Shown here: positions 16,485 to 26,372 of the stretch, one piece after another
Position numbering within the stretch: the stretch's first letter is position 1
Layout: the number at the start of each line of letters is the position of its first letter
Assembly (NCBI GenBank): GCA_029068505.1
Contig: JAIECN010000024.1
Location: 31,961 to 74,571, forward strand
Direction: 5' to 3'
Source: Alistipes sp.
Lineage (GTDB): Bacteria > Bacteroidota > Bacteroidia > Bacteroidales > Rikenellaceae
Length of the DNA stretch: 42,611 bases
Notes under the pieces: generated by a model
Databases searched by the model: none
Seen by the model: the letters and a program-made list of their open reading frames with translations, nothing else
Told to the model about the DNA's origin: nothing
Program-made: the position numbers and the translations under genes

Positions 16485-18866
16485 TTTCTACTACCCATCG
16501 CGGCCTTGGCCTTGTGCCAGGTTGTCCATGCCGGGCACTTCGCCGTGTCCCGATGCGAAGAATTGCCCGAGGAGAGGGGCGTCGCCGCGCCGGCTTCGCA
16601 GGACGTATCGTTTTCCGAGGGGCTGCCGGCTTCCGATGCCGTGCATCCCGACGATTCCGTGCGCATGTACCGGCTCCAGGAGATCGAGGTGACCGCCACG
16701 CGCGCCACCGGGTCTACGCCCGTGGCCTATTCTTCCGTTTCGCGCGAGGAGATCGCCCGCAACAGCTTCGGTTACGACATCCCCTCCGTGCTGGCCCTCA
16801 CGCCCTCGATGATCGCCACCAACGAAACCGGCATCGGCATCGGCGGCACTTCGATGCGGCTGCGCGGCACGGACGCCACGCGTCTGAACGTGACCATCAA
16901 CGGCGTGCCGATGAACAACCCCGATTCCCATTCGATGTATTGGTACGATACGCCCGACCTCGTCTCGGCCGTCGGCGACATGCAGATCCAGCGCGGCGCC
17001 GGCATCTCGACCAACGGCACCGGAGCGTTCGGCGGCGCCATCAACATGACCACCGAGACGCTTTCTACCCAATTCGGCGGTTCGGCGTCGCTCTCCTACG
17101 GGTCGTATAACACCAACAAGCAGGCCGTGCATTTCTCGTCGGGGTTGTTGGGCGGCCATTGGGCGCTCGACGGACGCCTCACGCACATCGGGTCGGAGGG
17201 TTACATCGACCGCGGCTCCACCGATCTGTGTTCCTACATGTTCCAGGCCGGTTACTACGGGGGCAGCACGATGGTCAAGTTCGTTTCGTTCGGCGGCAAG
17301 GCCAAAACCTACCTCACTTACAACGGCGTCTCCAAGGAGGATATGGCCCGGTACGGGCGTCGTTATCACGACAGCGGTCAGTATGCGACTTCCGACGGCC
17401 CGTTCACGCTCTACGACAAGAAAGGCAATCCCTATCATGTCGACTATTACGACGACCAGACCGACAACTATCTGCAAATCAATAACCAGTTGCTTTTCAA
17501 CCATACGTTCAACAAGGAGTGGTCGATGAACGCCACCGCGTTCTATACCTACGGCGACGGTTTCTACAAGCAGTATAAGGACGACGCCAAGCTCGTGGAG
17601 TACGGCTTCGCCGACGACGTGGCGTTCGACAGCGAGGGCAACAAGGTGCGCAAGGACTTGATCCGCAAGAAGGTGATGCGCAACCACCTGGGCGGTCTCA
17701 ACGCCGCGGCGCATTATCATGCCCGGACGGTGGATGTGTCGTTCGGCGGTTCGTACAGTTATTATTCGTGCCCGCATTGGGGCGAGTTGGAGTGGATCGA
17801 CGGCGGTGTAGAGTTCGACCGCAATGCCGCCTGGTATTATAACGATGTCAACAAGCACGATTTCAACATCTTCGGACGTGCCAACTGGACGGTGGCCGAG
17901 GGGTTGAACCTCTTCGCCGACTTGCAGTACCGCTATGTGAGCTACGAGGCTTGGGGCGTGAACGACAACTATGTCTCCTCGTCGGTCGGCATGCAGCCCA
18001 TCGACGTGGACAAGCGCTACCACTTCTTCAACCCGCATGCCGGTCTGACTTACAGCTTCGCCAAGCACCACACCCTTTTCGCGTCGTTCGCCATCGCGCA
18101 GAAGGAACCCACGCGCGGCGACTTCACGGATCGCTACATGTATGCCGACGACGACAGCTATCCCTCCTCGGAGAAGATGTTCGACTATGAGATCGGCTAC
18201 CGCTTCGAGCTGCCGGCCGTGACCGTCGGGGCCAACCTCTATTACATGTACTACAAGAACCAGCTGGTCAAGACCGGCCGCATCAACGACAACTACGACG
18301 CGTTGAACATCAACGTGCCCAAGAGCTACCGCCGCGGCATCGAGCTTTCGGCCGCCTGGCGCGCGCTGCCTTGGTTCACGGTCGGCGCCAACGCCACTTT
18401 CTCGCAGAACCGCATCAAGAATTATGTGGACAAGGTGGTGGACTACGCCGTCGAGGGCAACGTCACGGACGACGGCTACGGCTACCACACCCGGGAAATG
18501 GGCACCACGCGCATCTCCTATTCGCCCGAGACCATGGGGTCGCTGTTCCTCGATTTCCACATCCGGGGTTTCGAGGCTTTGTTGCATACGCAGTATGTCG
18601 GCGAGCAGTATTTCACCAACTTTGCCAATCCCGACATGCGGTTGGACAGCTATTGCGTCACCAACCTCAATCTGGGCTACACGCTCCGCACCCGCGCGGC
18701 CCGCAGCGTGCGTTTCGGCGTGGCGATCTACAACTTGTTCGACGCCCGCTACGAGAGCAACGGCTACGGCTGGTCGGAGTCTTACGAGGGCGTGCGCACC
18801 GACCATGCGTTCTACTTCCCGCAGGCGCCGCTCCATGTGCTGGCCAACGTGACGGTCAAATTCTGA
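16476..18866 (+). CDS. TonB-dependent outer-membrane receptor, probable thiamine transporter
   Basis: A 796-residue TonB-dependent receptor that imports a substrate across the outer membrane with energy from TonB-ExbBD. It has a signal peptide (MKRFLLPIAALALCQVVHAG), a short extension, and a TonB-box-like start (LQEIEVTATRA). The plug domain reads RNSFGYDIPSVLALTPSM through IQRGAGISTNGTGAFGGAINMTT. A 22-strand barrel follows, ending in the typical aromatic-terminated strand (VLANVTVKF). The TPP riboswitch directly upstream and the PnuC-type transporter downstream indicate thiamine or a thiamine derivative as substrate. This matches the riboswitch-controlled receptors (OMR1 type) known in Bacteroidota. 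No SusD partner is present. Confidence 0.9.
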   Translation: MKRFLLPIAALALCQVVHAGHFAVSRCEELPEERGVAAPASQDVSFSEGLPASDAVHPDDSVRMYRLQEIEVTATRATGSTPVAYSSVSREEIARNSFGYDIPSVLALTPSMIATNETGIGIGGTSMRLRGTDATRLNVTINGVPMNNPDSHSMYWYDTPDLVSAVGDMQIQRGAGISTNGTGAFGGAINMTTETLSTQFGGSASLSYGSYNTNKQAVHFSSGLLGGHWALDGRLTHIGSEGYIDRGSTDLCSYMFQAGYYGGSTMVKFVSFGGKAKTYLTYNGVSKEDMARYGRRYHDSGQYATSDGPFTLYDKKGNPYHVDYYDDQTDNYLQINNQLLFNHTFNKEWSMNATAFYTYGDGFYKQYKDDAKLVEYGFADDVAFDSEGNKVRKDLIRKKVMRNHLGGLNAAAHYHARTVDVSFGGSYSYYSCPHWGELEWIDGGVEFDRNAAWYYNDVNKHDFNIFGRANWTVAEGLNLFADLQYRYVSYEAWGVNDNYVSSSVGMQPIDVDKRYHFFNPHAGLTYSFAKHHTLFASFAIAQKEPTRGDFTDRYMYADDDSYPSSEKMFDYEIGYRFELPAVTVGANLYYMYYKNQLVKTGRINDNYDALNINVPKSYRRGIELSAAWRALPWFTVGANATFSQNRIKNYVDKVVDYAVEGNVTDDGYGYHTREMGTTRISYSPETMGSLFLDFHIRGFEALLHTQYVGEQYFTNFANPDMRLDSYCVTNLNLGYTLRTRAARSVRFGVAIYNLFDARYESNGYGWSESYEGVRTDHAFYFPQAPLHVLANVTVKF

Positions 18867-18936
18867 ATGGAACGCTGAAAGCAGGGGGCGGCTGCTATCC
18901 GCACCGCTTTCTGCTTTCGATTTTTACCTTGTCGAA

Positions 18937-19506
18937 GTGGACATAAAATTGTTTTTGCAAATCGTCGGCGTCGTGCTCGGACTGCTCTACCTTTGGTTGG
19001 AGTACCGCGCCGACATCCGGTTGTGGATCGTGGGACTCATCATGCCCGTGGTGCATGGCGCGCTTTATTATAAGGCGGGGCTTTATGCCGACTTTTCGAT
19101 GCAGGTCTGCTATGTCTTGGCCGGATTGTACGGGTGGGCCGTGTGGCACAACGCGCCCCGCCGGGGAGCTTCGGCCGTCGCCGTCGCCCATACGCCTTGG
19201 AGGTGGCTCCCGGCGCTCGTCGTGGGCTATGCCGTGCTGCATGCCGCGATCTATGGGCTGCTCGTGCGGTTCACCGACAGCACGGTGCCGTTCTGGGACA
19301 GCCTCACTACGGCGCTTTGCATCGTGGCCTATTGGATGCTTTCGCGCAAGTGGGTCGAGCAGTGGCTCGTGTGGCTGGCGGTCGACATCGTGACGGTGGG
19401 GCTTTATTTCTACAAGGGCATCTCCCTCACAGCCGGTCTCTATGCGCTCTATTCGGTGCTCGCCGTGGCCGGTTACCTGCGCTGGCGCCGCATGGTTGCA
19501 AGATAA
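18937..19506 (+). CDS. pnuT: PnuC-family transporter, probable thiamine importer PnuT
   Basis: A 189-residue inner-membrane protein of the PnuC family with about seven hydrophobic segments. It is rich in Trp and Tyr in the membrane segments (GVVLGLLYLWLEYRADIRLWIVG, YGWAVWHN, KWVEQWLVWLAVDIVTVGLYFYKG). PnuC members carry nicotinamide riboside, and the PnuT branch carries thiamine. Its place behind a TPP-controlled receptor gene argues for thiamine, by facilitated diffusion trapped by phosphorylation. The start is a GTG at 18937, 70 bp after the receptor stop. Thiamine pyrophosphokinase, often the third gene of this cluster, is not next to it here. Confidence 0.82.
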   Translation: MDIKLFLQIVGVVLGLLYLWLEYRADIRLWIVGLIMPVVHGALYYKAGLYADFSMQVCYVLAGLYGWAVWHNAPRRGASAVAVAHTPWRWLPALVVGYAVLHAAIYGLLVRFTDSTVPFWDSLTTALCIVAYWMLSRKWVEQWLVWLAVDIVTVGLYFYKGISLTAGLYALYSVLAVAGYLRWRRMVAR

Positions 19507-19510
19507 GCGA

Positions 19511-19543
19511 AGCGGCCCGCCGATGAAGGCGGGCCGCTTTTTT
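19511..19543. terminator. terminator after pnuT, likely bidirectional
   Basis: AGCGGCCCGCC (19511-19521) and GGCGGGCCGCT (19528-19538) form an 11-bp perfect stem with a GATGAA loop and a run of Ts. It lies between the convergent pnuT and yjbR-like genes. Confidence 0.88.
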
Positions 19544-19927
19544 CTATTCGGGCAGTCCGTGCTGTTCGACGTAGGCCAGGATTTCGTCGCGCAGCGCCTT
19601 GGGCGCGACGTTCCGCCGCAGCACCAGCAGGTAGGAGTTGCGGATCTGTTCGCGCAGGAACGAGTCGGGCAGGTCGCCGTCGGTGCGTATGCCGTTCCAG
19701 TGTTGTTTGTTGAAGTGGTGCGCCGTGCCGATCTCGGCGTAGCGTTCGCGCAGGCGCAGCGCCTCGTCGGGGTCGCATTTCACGGCGAAGTGCGCGAATT
19801 CGGCCATGTCGGCGCAGGCATACATCTTGCCCCCGATCTTGTAGACGAGCGTCGTTTCGTCGAACGGGGTGCTCTCCTCCGTGAGCGGCAGCGAGAGACA
19901 ATAATCGCGGAATTCCAATACGTCCAT
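19544..19927 (-). CDS. MmcQ/YjbR family protein
   Basis: A 127-residue protein of the MmcQ/YjbR family, a small fold with a CyaY-like shape often described as DNA-binding, of unclear role. Visible family features are the N-terminal LEFRDYCLSLPLTEESTPFDETTLVYKIGGKMYA, the central CDPDEALRLRERY, and the conserved HFNKQHWNGI with a following LREQIRNSYLLV. Length is normal. It is a single gene between terminator-bounded neighbours. Its promoter box sits only 4 bp before the ATG, which suggests a leaderless mRNA or a slightly later start. Confidence 0.85.
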   Translation of the reverse strand: MDVLEFRDYCLSLPLTEESTPFDETTLVYKIGGKMYACADMAEFAHFAVKCDPDEALRLRERYAEIGTAHHFNKQHWNGIRTDGDLPDSFLREQIRNSYLLVLRRNVAPKALRDEILAYVEQHGLPE

Positions 19928-19931
19928 AGGG

Positions 19932-19939
19932 CAAAGATA
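19932..19939 (-). promoter_or_regulatory. -7 box of the yjbR-like gene
   Basis: The minus strand reads TATCTTTG, a perfect TAnnTTTG match, ending 4 bp before the ATG. The transcript would begin at or within the start codon. Confidence 0.6.
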
Positions 19940-20081
19940 GTGTTTTCGATCCGCAATCTACGCTTTTTTCGCAGGATCGTCGTTTTTCCGGGGCGGCCGG
20001 CAGCTTATGGCCGGGGATTCCGGTTGTTTGGCACATGGATTGCGGAACGGCAGGAAAGTAAAACCAAAATCGAGGTAAACA

Positions 20082-20657
20082 ATGAAAAAAATTCTCCTCT
20101 GCCTGCCCCTCCTTGCCGTGATGGCCGCAGGACTGATGGGCTGCTCGCAACGCCGCCAATGGAACCACGAAGAACGCAAAGCCATGCGCGAAGCGCTGCG
20201 CGACTACCGCCAGATGGCCTATCTGGACGACCTGACCGACGACGAATACGTGGTCTTCACCGACGGCGTGGCCACCGATCTGGAAGCCGATTATCCCGTT
20301 TATACCACCTTCATCCAGATGCCCGGCGTCAACGACACGGTGGACATGGTGGTCGTGACGGCCATCGTCGACGAACTCAACGCCGATGCCCGCAACATGC
20401 GCCACATCTATCCCTATCCCTACCTGGTGGCGCAGGGCGTGCTGCCGGCCGGGTTGGATCACGAGCAGCAGCGCCAGTTCTACAACTGCTTCGCCTACAA
20501 GGTCAACGGGGCCTACCAGACCATGACGCAGTTCTTCAACGCCGTGCTGGCCGACACGACCGACCATTCGCGCATCCGCCGCATGGAGAGCGAGTGCGCC
20601 AACGATCTGTTCAGCTGGACGGTGACCGAGGTCGACGTGATCGAGACCGTCGAGTAG
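20082..20657 (+). CDS. putative lipoprotein of unknown function
   Basis: A 191-residue protein I do not recognise. The N-terminus MKKILLCLPLLAVMAAGLMGC is a lipoprotein signal with cleavage before C21. The mature protein begins SQRRQWNHEERKAMREALRDYR, a charged helix, followed by an acidic mixed domain (YLDDLTDDEYVVFTDGVATDLEADYPVY). The DDEYVVF and CFAYKVNG segments suggest a compact soluble domain facing the periplasm or cell surface. It stands alone between divergent yjbR and a convergent lipid kinase. Nothing around it points to a pathway. Confidence 0.75.
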   Translation: MKKILLCLPLLAVMAAGLMGCSQRRQWNHEERKAMREALRDYRQMAYLDDLTDDEYVVFTDGVATDLEADYPVYTTFIQMPGVNDTVDMVVVTAIVDELNADARNMRHIYPYPYLVAQGVLPAGLDHEQQRQFYNCFAYKVNGAYQTMTQFFNAVLADTTDHSRIRRMESECANDLFSWTVTEVDVIETVE

Positions 20658-20685
20658 CGTCCTGCCATTCTGCTGAAAACCGCGC

Positions 20686-20717
20686 GGGCGGGGCTTCCAC
20701 GATCGGAAGTCCCGCCC
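20686..20717. terminator. hairpin between convergent genes
   Basis: GGGCGGGGCTTCC (20686-20698) pairs with GGAAGTCCCGCCC (20705-20717) with one G-U, around an ACGATC loop. It is stable but lacks a clear T tract, so it may act as a transcript-end barrier rather than a classic intrinsic terminator. Confidence 0.6.
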
Positions 20718-20762
20718 GAAGCGTAACTGATGGTGCCCGATGCGTGCCGCCGGGCATTTGTC

Positions 20763-21722
20763 CTACTCGTTTTTTTTCAGGAAGTCCGCGCCCACAACGA
20801 TGCGTATCGCCTTGTGCAGCACCGAGAACTCCAGCGGCGTTTCGCCCAGCAGTTCGCCGTCGGCTTCGACCGACACTTCGGGCGACGATTCGATCCGTAT
20901 GCGGCTGCCGCGCTGCCGGAGCACGTGGCGGATGCGGTAGATGCCGCCGTTGAACAGATAGCGGAAGCGGAAGAGGATGTGCCAGAAGTGGATCGGGCGG
21001 ATCAGCGACACGTCCAGCATGCCGTCGTCGGCCACCGCGTCGGGCAGCTGCTGCATGCCGCCGCCGTTGTACTTGCAGATGCCGATCGCCACCGAGAACA
21101 GCAGGTCGTTGTAGACCAGGCGGTCGTCGACCCACACCTTCACGCCCGTCGACTTGTAGCTGAAGTACGACCGCACCAGGCCCCACGTGTAGCGCCAGCG
21201 GCTCTTGTGGCCCTTCTTCTTCATGTGGGTCAGCCTGCGGATCACCTGCGCGTCGAACCCCGCGCCGGCCACGTTGGCTATGTAGCGTTGTTGGCGGTAG
21301 TGCGATTCTTCGTACGAGACCACGCCCACGTCCTGGAGGAACGAGTGCCCCGCGGCGATCGCGGCGATCGCGTCTTGATAGCGGTTCGAGATGCCGAACG
21401 TGCGCACCCAGTCGTTGCCCGTGCCTACGGCCACCACGGCCAGCAGCACTTCGTCGGGACGCACCTCCTGCTGGATGAAGAGTCCGTTCACCGCTTCGTG
21501 CAGCGTGCCGTCGCCGCCCACCACGATGATGTGGCGGTAGCCTTCGCGCACGGCCGTGACGGTCAGTTCCGTGGCATGGAACTTATGTTCGGTGAACACC
21601 GGTTCGCAGCATATGTGCGCGTCGCGCAGATGCTTGGATATCTGCGGGAAGTCGTCCAGTCCGCGTCCGCCGCCCGCCACCGGGTTGACGATCGCGAACC
21701 ATTTCGTTCGGGTCTGTTCCAC
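20763..21722 (-). CDS. diacylglycerol/sphingoid-type lipid kinase (YegS/BmrU-like)
   Basis: A 319-residue soluble lipid kinase of the DAGK catalytic family, which phosphorylates a diacylglycerol or long-chain base using ATP. The N-terminus has FAIVNPVAGGGRG, then the nucleotide-binding GGDGTLHEAVNG (GGDGT at 69-73) and VGTGNDWVRTFGI. The C-terminal beta-sandwich carries GGGMQQLPDAVADDGMLDVSLI and the terminal VEADGELLGETPLEF motif. It starts 6 bp after the pepD stop and should be co-transcribed with it. In Bacteroidota such kinases could act on diacylglycerol or sphingolipid precursors; the substrate is open. Confidence 0.9.
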   Translation of the reverse strand: MEQTRTKWFAIVNPVAGGGRGLDDFPQISKHLRDAHICCEPVFTEHKFHATELTVTAVREGYRHIIVVGGDGTLHEAVNGLFIQQEVRPDEVLLAVVAVGTGNDWVRTFGISNRYQDAIAAIAAGHSFLQDVGVVSYEESHYRQQRYIANVAGAGFDAQVIRRLTHMKKKGHKSRWRYTWGLVRSYFSYKSTGVKVWVDDRLVYNDLLFSVAIGICKYNGGGMQQLPDAVADDGMLDVSLIRPIHFWHILFRFRYLFNGGIYRIRHVLRQRGSRIRIESSPEVSVEADGELLGETPLEFSVLHKAIRIVVGADFLKKNE

Positions 21723-21728
21723 GGACGG

Positions 21729-23192
21729 TTATTTTCGGGGTATGTTGCCCAGCGTGCGTACCAGGAAGTCGTAGAATTTCGCCACCGAGGCGATCTCCAC
21801 CTTCTCGTCCGGCGAGTGGGGGTAGCAGATCGTCGGACCGAACGAGATCATGTCCAGCCCCGGGTAGTTGCCGCCGATGATGCCGCACTCCAGACCCGCA
21901 TGGATCGCCGTCACCGACGGCGCCGTGCCATAGAGTTGTTCGTAGGAGGCCGTCATCGCCTTGAGGATCGGCGACTGCATGTCGGGGTTCCAGCCGTCGT
22001 AGCTGCCCGTCAGTTCGGTCGCGGCGCCCGCCAGCGCGAAGACCGCCGCGATCGCTTCGCCCAGGGCTTCCTTTTCGCTGCGTACGGAGCTGCGCAGCAG
22101 GCATTGCAGTTTGATCGTCCGGCCGTCCGACACCACGCGGGCCAGGTTGGTCGACGTCTGCACCAGCCCGGGCATCGACAGCGACATGCGCACCACGCCG
22201 TCGGGACAGCCGACTACGGCTCGGGTCAGCTTCGAGGCCACGTCGGCCGGAATGCCCTCCGCCGGCGCCGCGCAGGCTTCCAGACGGATCGATATCGAGT
22301 CCTCGATGCCGGCGAATTCCGCCGTCACGGTTTTTTCATAGGCATCCACTGCTTCGGCGAAAGCGGCACGCTGCGCCGTGGGGATCAGGATCATCGCCTC
22401 GGCTTCGCGCGGAATGGCGTTGCGCAGTCCGCCGCCGTCGACCGAGGCCAGGCGAATCCCCCGTTTTTCCGCTTCGGCGTTCAGCAGCCGGAACAGCAGC
22501 TTGTTCGCGTTGGCGCGCTGGGCTACGATCTGTATGCCCGAGTGGCCGCCCTTGAGGCCCTTTACCGTCAGGCGCATCGCTTCGTAGCCCTCGGCCGGCA
22601 TCGGCGCCGGCGTGTAGTCGAATACGATGTTGGCGTCCAGACCTCCGGCGCAGCCTACGTAGAGTTCGCCCTCGGTCTCCGAGTCGAGGTTCAGCAGGAT
22701 GTCGCCTTGCAGAAGCCCCGCCTTCAGACCGAAAGCGCCGTCCATGCCGGTCTCCTCGGTCGCCGTGAAAAGCGCTTCCAGGGGACCGTGCGCCAGCGTG
22801 TCGTCCTCCAGCACGGCCAGAATCGCCGCTGCGCCGATCCCGTTGTCGGCACCCAGGGTCGTGCCGTCGGCCGTGACCCATCCGCCGTCGACGTAGGCGT
22901 CGATCGGGTCGGTCGTGAAGTCGAACTGCTTGTCGTTGTTCTTCTGCGGCACCATGTCCAGATGGGCTTGCAGAATCACGCCCTTGCGGTCTTCCATGCC
23001 GGCCGATGCTGGTTTGCGCACATAGATGTTGTGCGCCTCGTCCTCCTTGCACTCCAGGCCCAGCGAGCGGGCGAAGCCGAGGACATATTCGCGGATTTTC
23101 TCCTCATGTCCCGAGGGGCGCGGGATGCGTACGATTTCGGCGAAGTGTTTCCACACCAGTGCAGGTTTCAAAGCGGATAAGTTTCTTTCCAT
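21729..23192 (-). CDS. pepD: aminoacyl-histidine dipeptidase (M20 family, PepD)
   Basis: A zinc dipeptidase of family M20 that hydrolyses Xaa-His and other dipeptides in the cytoplasm. The 487-residue length is typical. Metal ligands are readable: LQAHLDMVP (H77, D79), LGADNGIG (D116 bridging), TATEETGMDGA (E146/E147, catalytic base and ligand), LNLDSE and a late LECGIIGGNYPGLDMISFGP region. The inserted dimerisation (lid) domain lies between. The opening MERNLSALKPALVWKHFAEIVRIPRPSGHEEKI is the family N-terminus. The downstream lipid kinase is in the same operon. Confidence 0.94.
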   Translation of the reverse strand: MERNLSALKPALVWKHFAEIVRIPRPSGHEEKIREYVLGFARSLGLECKEDEAHNIYVRKPASAGMEDRKGVILQAHLDMVPQKNNDKQFDFTTDPIDAYVDGGWVTADGTTLGADNGIGAAAILAVLEDDTLAHGPLEALFTATEETGMDGAFGLKAGLLQGDILLNLDSETEGELYVGCAGGLDANIVFDYTPAPMPAEGYEAMRLTVKGLKGGHSGIQIVAQRANANKLLFRLLNAEAEKRGIRLASVDGGGLRNAIPREAEAMILIPTAQRAAFAEAVDAYEKTVTAEFAGIEDSISIRLEACAAPAEGIPADVASKLTRAVVGCPDGVVRMSLSMPGLVQTSTNLARVVSDGRTIKLQCLLRSSVRSEKEALGEAIAAVFALAGAATELTGSYDGWNPDMQSPILKAMTASYEQLYGTAPSVTAIHAGLECGIIGGNYPGLDMISFGPTICYPHSPDEKVEIASVAKFYDFLVRTLGNIPRK

Positions 23193-23270
23193 GACGGTAT
23201 CGGGTTTTTTTGTTGTTTTCGAAAAGAGGTGTTGTTCCAGCAGATATTCATGGAGCGGCGGACGTTTCTT

Positions 23271-24233
<963 letters not shown>

Positions 24234-24236
24234 AGG

Positions 24237-24827
24237 CTAAAACAGATAGCCCACGCTCAGGGCCACGTTGTAGGTGCGCAGCTTGTCCATGCGGCTGCCG
24301 TCGGGCAGCTCCACGTCGGTCTTGGCCTTGAACTGGCCGTTGTAGCGCAGGTCGACCAGCAGATGTTTGAACAGCGTGACCCCGGCGCCCACCGAGTAGG
24401 AGAGCGTGGGCCGTATGCGGCCGAAGTCGATCTTGTCGCCTCCCGACTTCTGCTTGCAGTCGTTCATCACCGTGAAGACCGGCCCGGCGTAGATGCGCAC
24501 GATGCGGATCGGGCGGAAAGCCGCCAGCACCGGCACGTCGATCGAGTTCGACTTGAGGTTGATTTCGTCGCCCCCTTCCTGCCGGATGCGCAGGCCCTGA
24601 CGCACGTAGAGGATTTGCGGATCGACCGAGAACCATCCGATTTTCAGCGAGGTGACCAGTCCGGCCTGCCAGCCGAGTTTGTTCTTGATGTCGGCGCGGT
24701 CCATGTTGGTGGTGTAGTCGGGCACGTTGATGCCGCCCATCACGCCCCATTCCACCTTCACCGGCTGGGCGTCGGCAGCCGCGGCTGCCGAAACGAGAAG
24801 AATCGTAAAAAGAAGTTTGCGAAGCAT
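24237..24827 (-). CDS. small outer-membrane beta-barrel protein (PorT/OMP_b-brl_2 type)
   Basis: A 196-residue protein with a signal peptide (MLRKLLFTILLVSAAAAADAQ) and alternating hydrophobic strands, beginning VEWGVMGGINVPDYTT and ending YNVALSVGYLF with a terminal Phe. This is the pattern of the 8-strand outer-membrane barrels common in Bacteroidota. A central segment (SIDVPVLAAFRPIRIVRIYAGPVFTVM) is typical of the porin family domain. The specific function is unknown. It lies between an MFS gene (14 bp upstream) and phoH (3 bp downstream) in the same orientation. Confidence 0.85.
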   Translation of the reverse strand: MLRKLLFTILLVSAAAAADAQPVKVEWGVMGGINVPDYTTNMDRADIKNKLGWQAGLVTSLKIGWFSVDPQILYVRQGLRIRQEGGDEINLKSNSIDVPVLAAFRPIRIVRIYAGPVFTVMNDCKQKSGGDKIDFGRIRPTLSYSVGAGVTLFKHLLVDLRYNGQFKAKTDVELPDGSRMDKLRTYNVALSVGYLF

Positions 24828-24841
24828 TTCGATTTATTGAG

Positions 24842-25996
24842 TTATGAATTGTTGTTTTCCAGTTTGCATGCCGCCCACAGCATGTAGGCGATGCACGCCG
24901 CTACGAAAAGCATGCCCGCATACGCATGGCCCGACGCCCGGATGATGGCGCCGCATACCGGCCCTGAGAGCGCGCCCGCGGCGATGGCCATGATCATAAG
25001 CCCCGCCACGCCGTTGGCATGCGCCGCTTCGGCCTTGGTCGCCGCAGCATAGAACGTGGCGAAGACGCACGACATGGCGAATCCCAGCGCGCCCACGGCA
25101 GCATAGATCGCCGTTTCGTTGCGCACGAAGAGCAGCAGCAGGGCCAGGGCCAGCGCGCCGGCCATGTTCCAGCGCAGGTAGCGCACGTCGGAGTAGCGCA
25201 CCAGCACCCATGCGCCGACCAGCGTGCCGACGATGCGGCAGGCGTAGAACCCTGTGGTGGTGAGTATCGACGAGGGGGCGTCGATCAGCCGCACCGACAA
25301 AAATCCGATGCCCACGTCGGCCGCGATGAAGCAGGCCACGCCCAGCGTGGCGAGCAGCACGGTGCGGTTGCGCAGCAGGCCGAAGCACTCCGCGAGTCCG
25401 GCCGCGTCTGCGGCTTTCGGCGGTTCGGGCACGGAGGTCAGTTGCAGCCACACGCCGCCGGCCACGGTCAGCGCGGCATAGATCGGCAGCAGCAGGCGCC
25501 AGGAACCCGTCGCGGCGACGAGTCCCGTGACAATGGGCGCGAGCAGCAGCAGCGAGGTGTTGCGGAAGATCTGCCCCACGGTCAGGTAGCTGGTCATGCG
25601 CTCGCCCGGCACGATGGTGGCCAGCAGCGGGTTGACCGCCACCTGCACGATGGTGTTGCCGATGCCCAGCAGGCCGAAGCCGGCGAAGTACCAGCCCAGG
25701 GCGCACCCTTCGCCTGCGGCGAACGGCACCAGCAGACCGATGCACGTGAATCCGTAGCCCAGCAGGGCGGTAGCCTTGCGGCCGATGCGGTTCATGAGTG
25801 CGGCGACGGGTGCCGACAGCACCAGGAACCACAGAAAAACCATCGTGGGCAGGAAACTGACGGCCTCCTGCCGCCCGGCCGGAAAATCCGCTGCGATGCG
25901 GCCCGTGATCGGAGCCACGATGTCGCAGAACCCCATGATGAAGAACCCCGCCAGAACGGGGGCCAACAAACGTTTGTCTACTTTCTTGTGTTGCAT
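24842..25996 (-). CDS. MFS transporter, unknown substrate
   Basis: A 384-residue major facilitator protein with 12 hydrophobic segments. TM1 is LLAPVLAGFFIMGFCDIVAPITG, and the loop 2-3 MFS motif reads MNRIGRKATALLGYG. I start it at MQHKKVDKRLL (25996) rather than the longer ORF, because the extra 51 residues cross the promoter and look non-coding. The GFCDIV opening resembles the FHS/fucose-permease-like group, so sugar or metabolite transport is possible but not shown. The first gene of a likely MFS-OMP-phoH transcript. Confidence 0.86.
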   Translation of the reverse strand: MQHKKVDKRLLAPVLAGFFIMGFCDIVAPITGRIAADFPAGRQEAVSFLPTMVFLWFLVLSAPVAALMNRIGRKATALLGYGFTCIGLLVPFAAGEGCALGWYFAGFGLLGIGNTIVQVAVNPLLATIVPGERMTSYLTVGQIFRNTSLLLLAPIVTGLVAATGSWRLLLPIYAALTVAGGVWLQLTSVPEPPKAADAAGLAECFGLLRNRTVLLATLGVACFIAADVGIGFLSVRLIDAPSSILTTTGFYACRIVGTLVGAWVLVRYSDVRYLRWNMAGALALALLLLFVRNETAIYAAVGALGFAMSCVFATFYAAATKAEAAHANGVAGLMIMAIAAGALSGPVCGAIIRASGHAYAGMLFVAACIAYMLWAACKLENNNS

Positions 25997-26372
25997 TTTT
26001 ACAAAGATACATTTTTTTTGCAAAACGGCATTCGGCCGACCGAAAATTAAAAGTACTTGTCCGCAAAAACGCCCCGGAGAACTGCGGCTGCCGATCTGCG
26101 GATTTTCTGCAATTGTCGGAATGCTTCGCGGCCGATCCGACCATTCCACAATCCGTCCGACCGGTTGTCCGACCGAGGCCTACATTCTGTTTCGACCGAT
26201 TATCTGTCCGTCCGTTCGTTTGGGTGCTTCGACCAAAAATCCGGCCGCAACGTGCATTTTTGTGCTTCGCCGGCGAGTTTTTCGGTTCCGCGTGCGGAGG
26301 TTTGCGCAATTATGGTTATCTTTACCCAACGAACCGGATTCCGGTTCCTATAAAGGCGAACAGGTTGTTTCT
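25997..26372. other. 376-bp divergent intergenic region
   Basis: This lies between the divergent MFS and antiporter genes. It contains the MFS promoter at its left end, a cluster of six CGACC motifs between about 26035 and 26235, and a TATCTTTA box (26317-26324) that may serve the antiporter. The reading frame of the antiporter stays open through it, but the residues do not look like protein. Confidence 0.6.
26002..26009 (-). promoter_or_regulatory. -7 box of the MFS gene
   Basis: The minus strand reads TATCTTTG, ending 5 bp before the MFS ATG (25996). The transcript would start at or next to the ATG. Confidence 0.6.

Noticed and set aside
16491-18836. 781-aa minus-strand ORF in the TonB receptor gene
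   Set aside because: Antisense shadow of the receptor; no domain-like sequence and no promoter.
20730-23180. 816-aa plus-strand ORF across the lipid kinase and pepD
   Set aside because: It covers two genes on the other strand that have intact catalytic motifs; composition is that of a shadow ORF.
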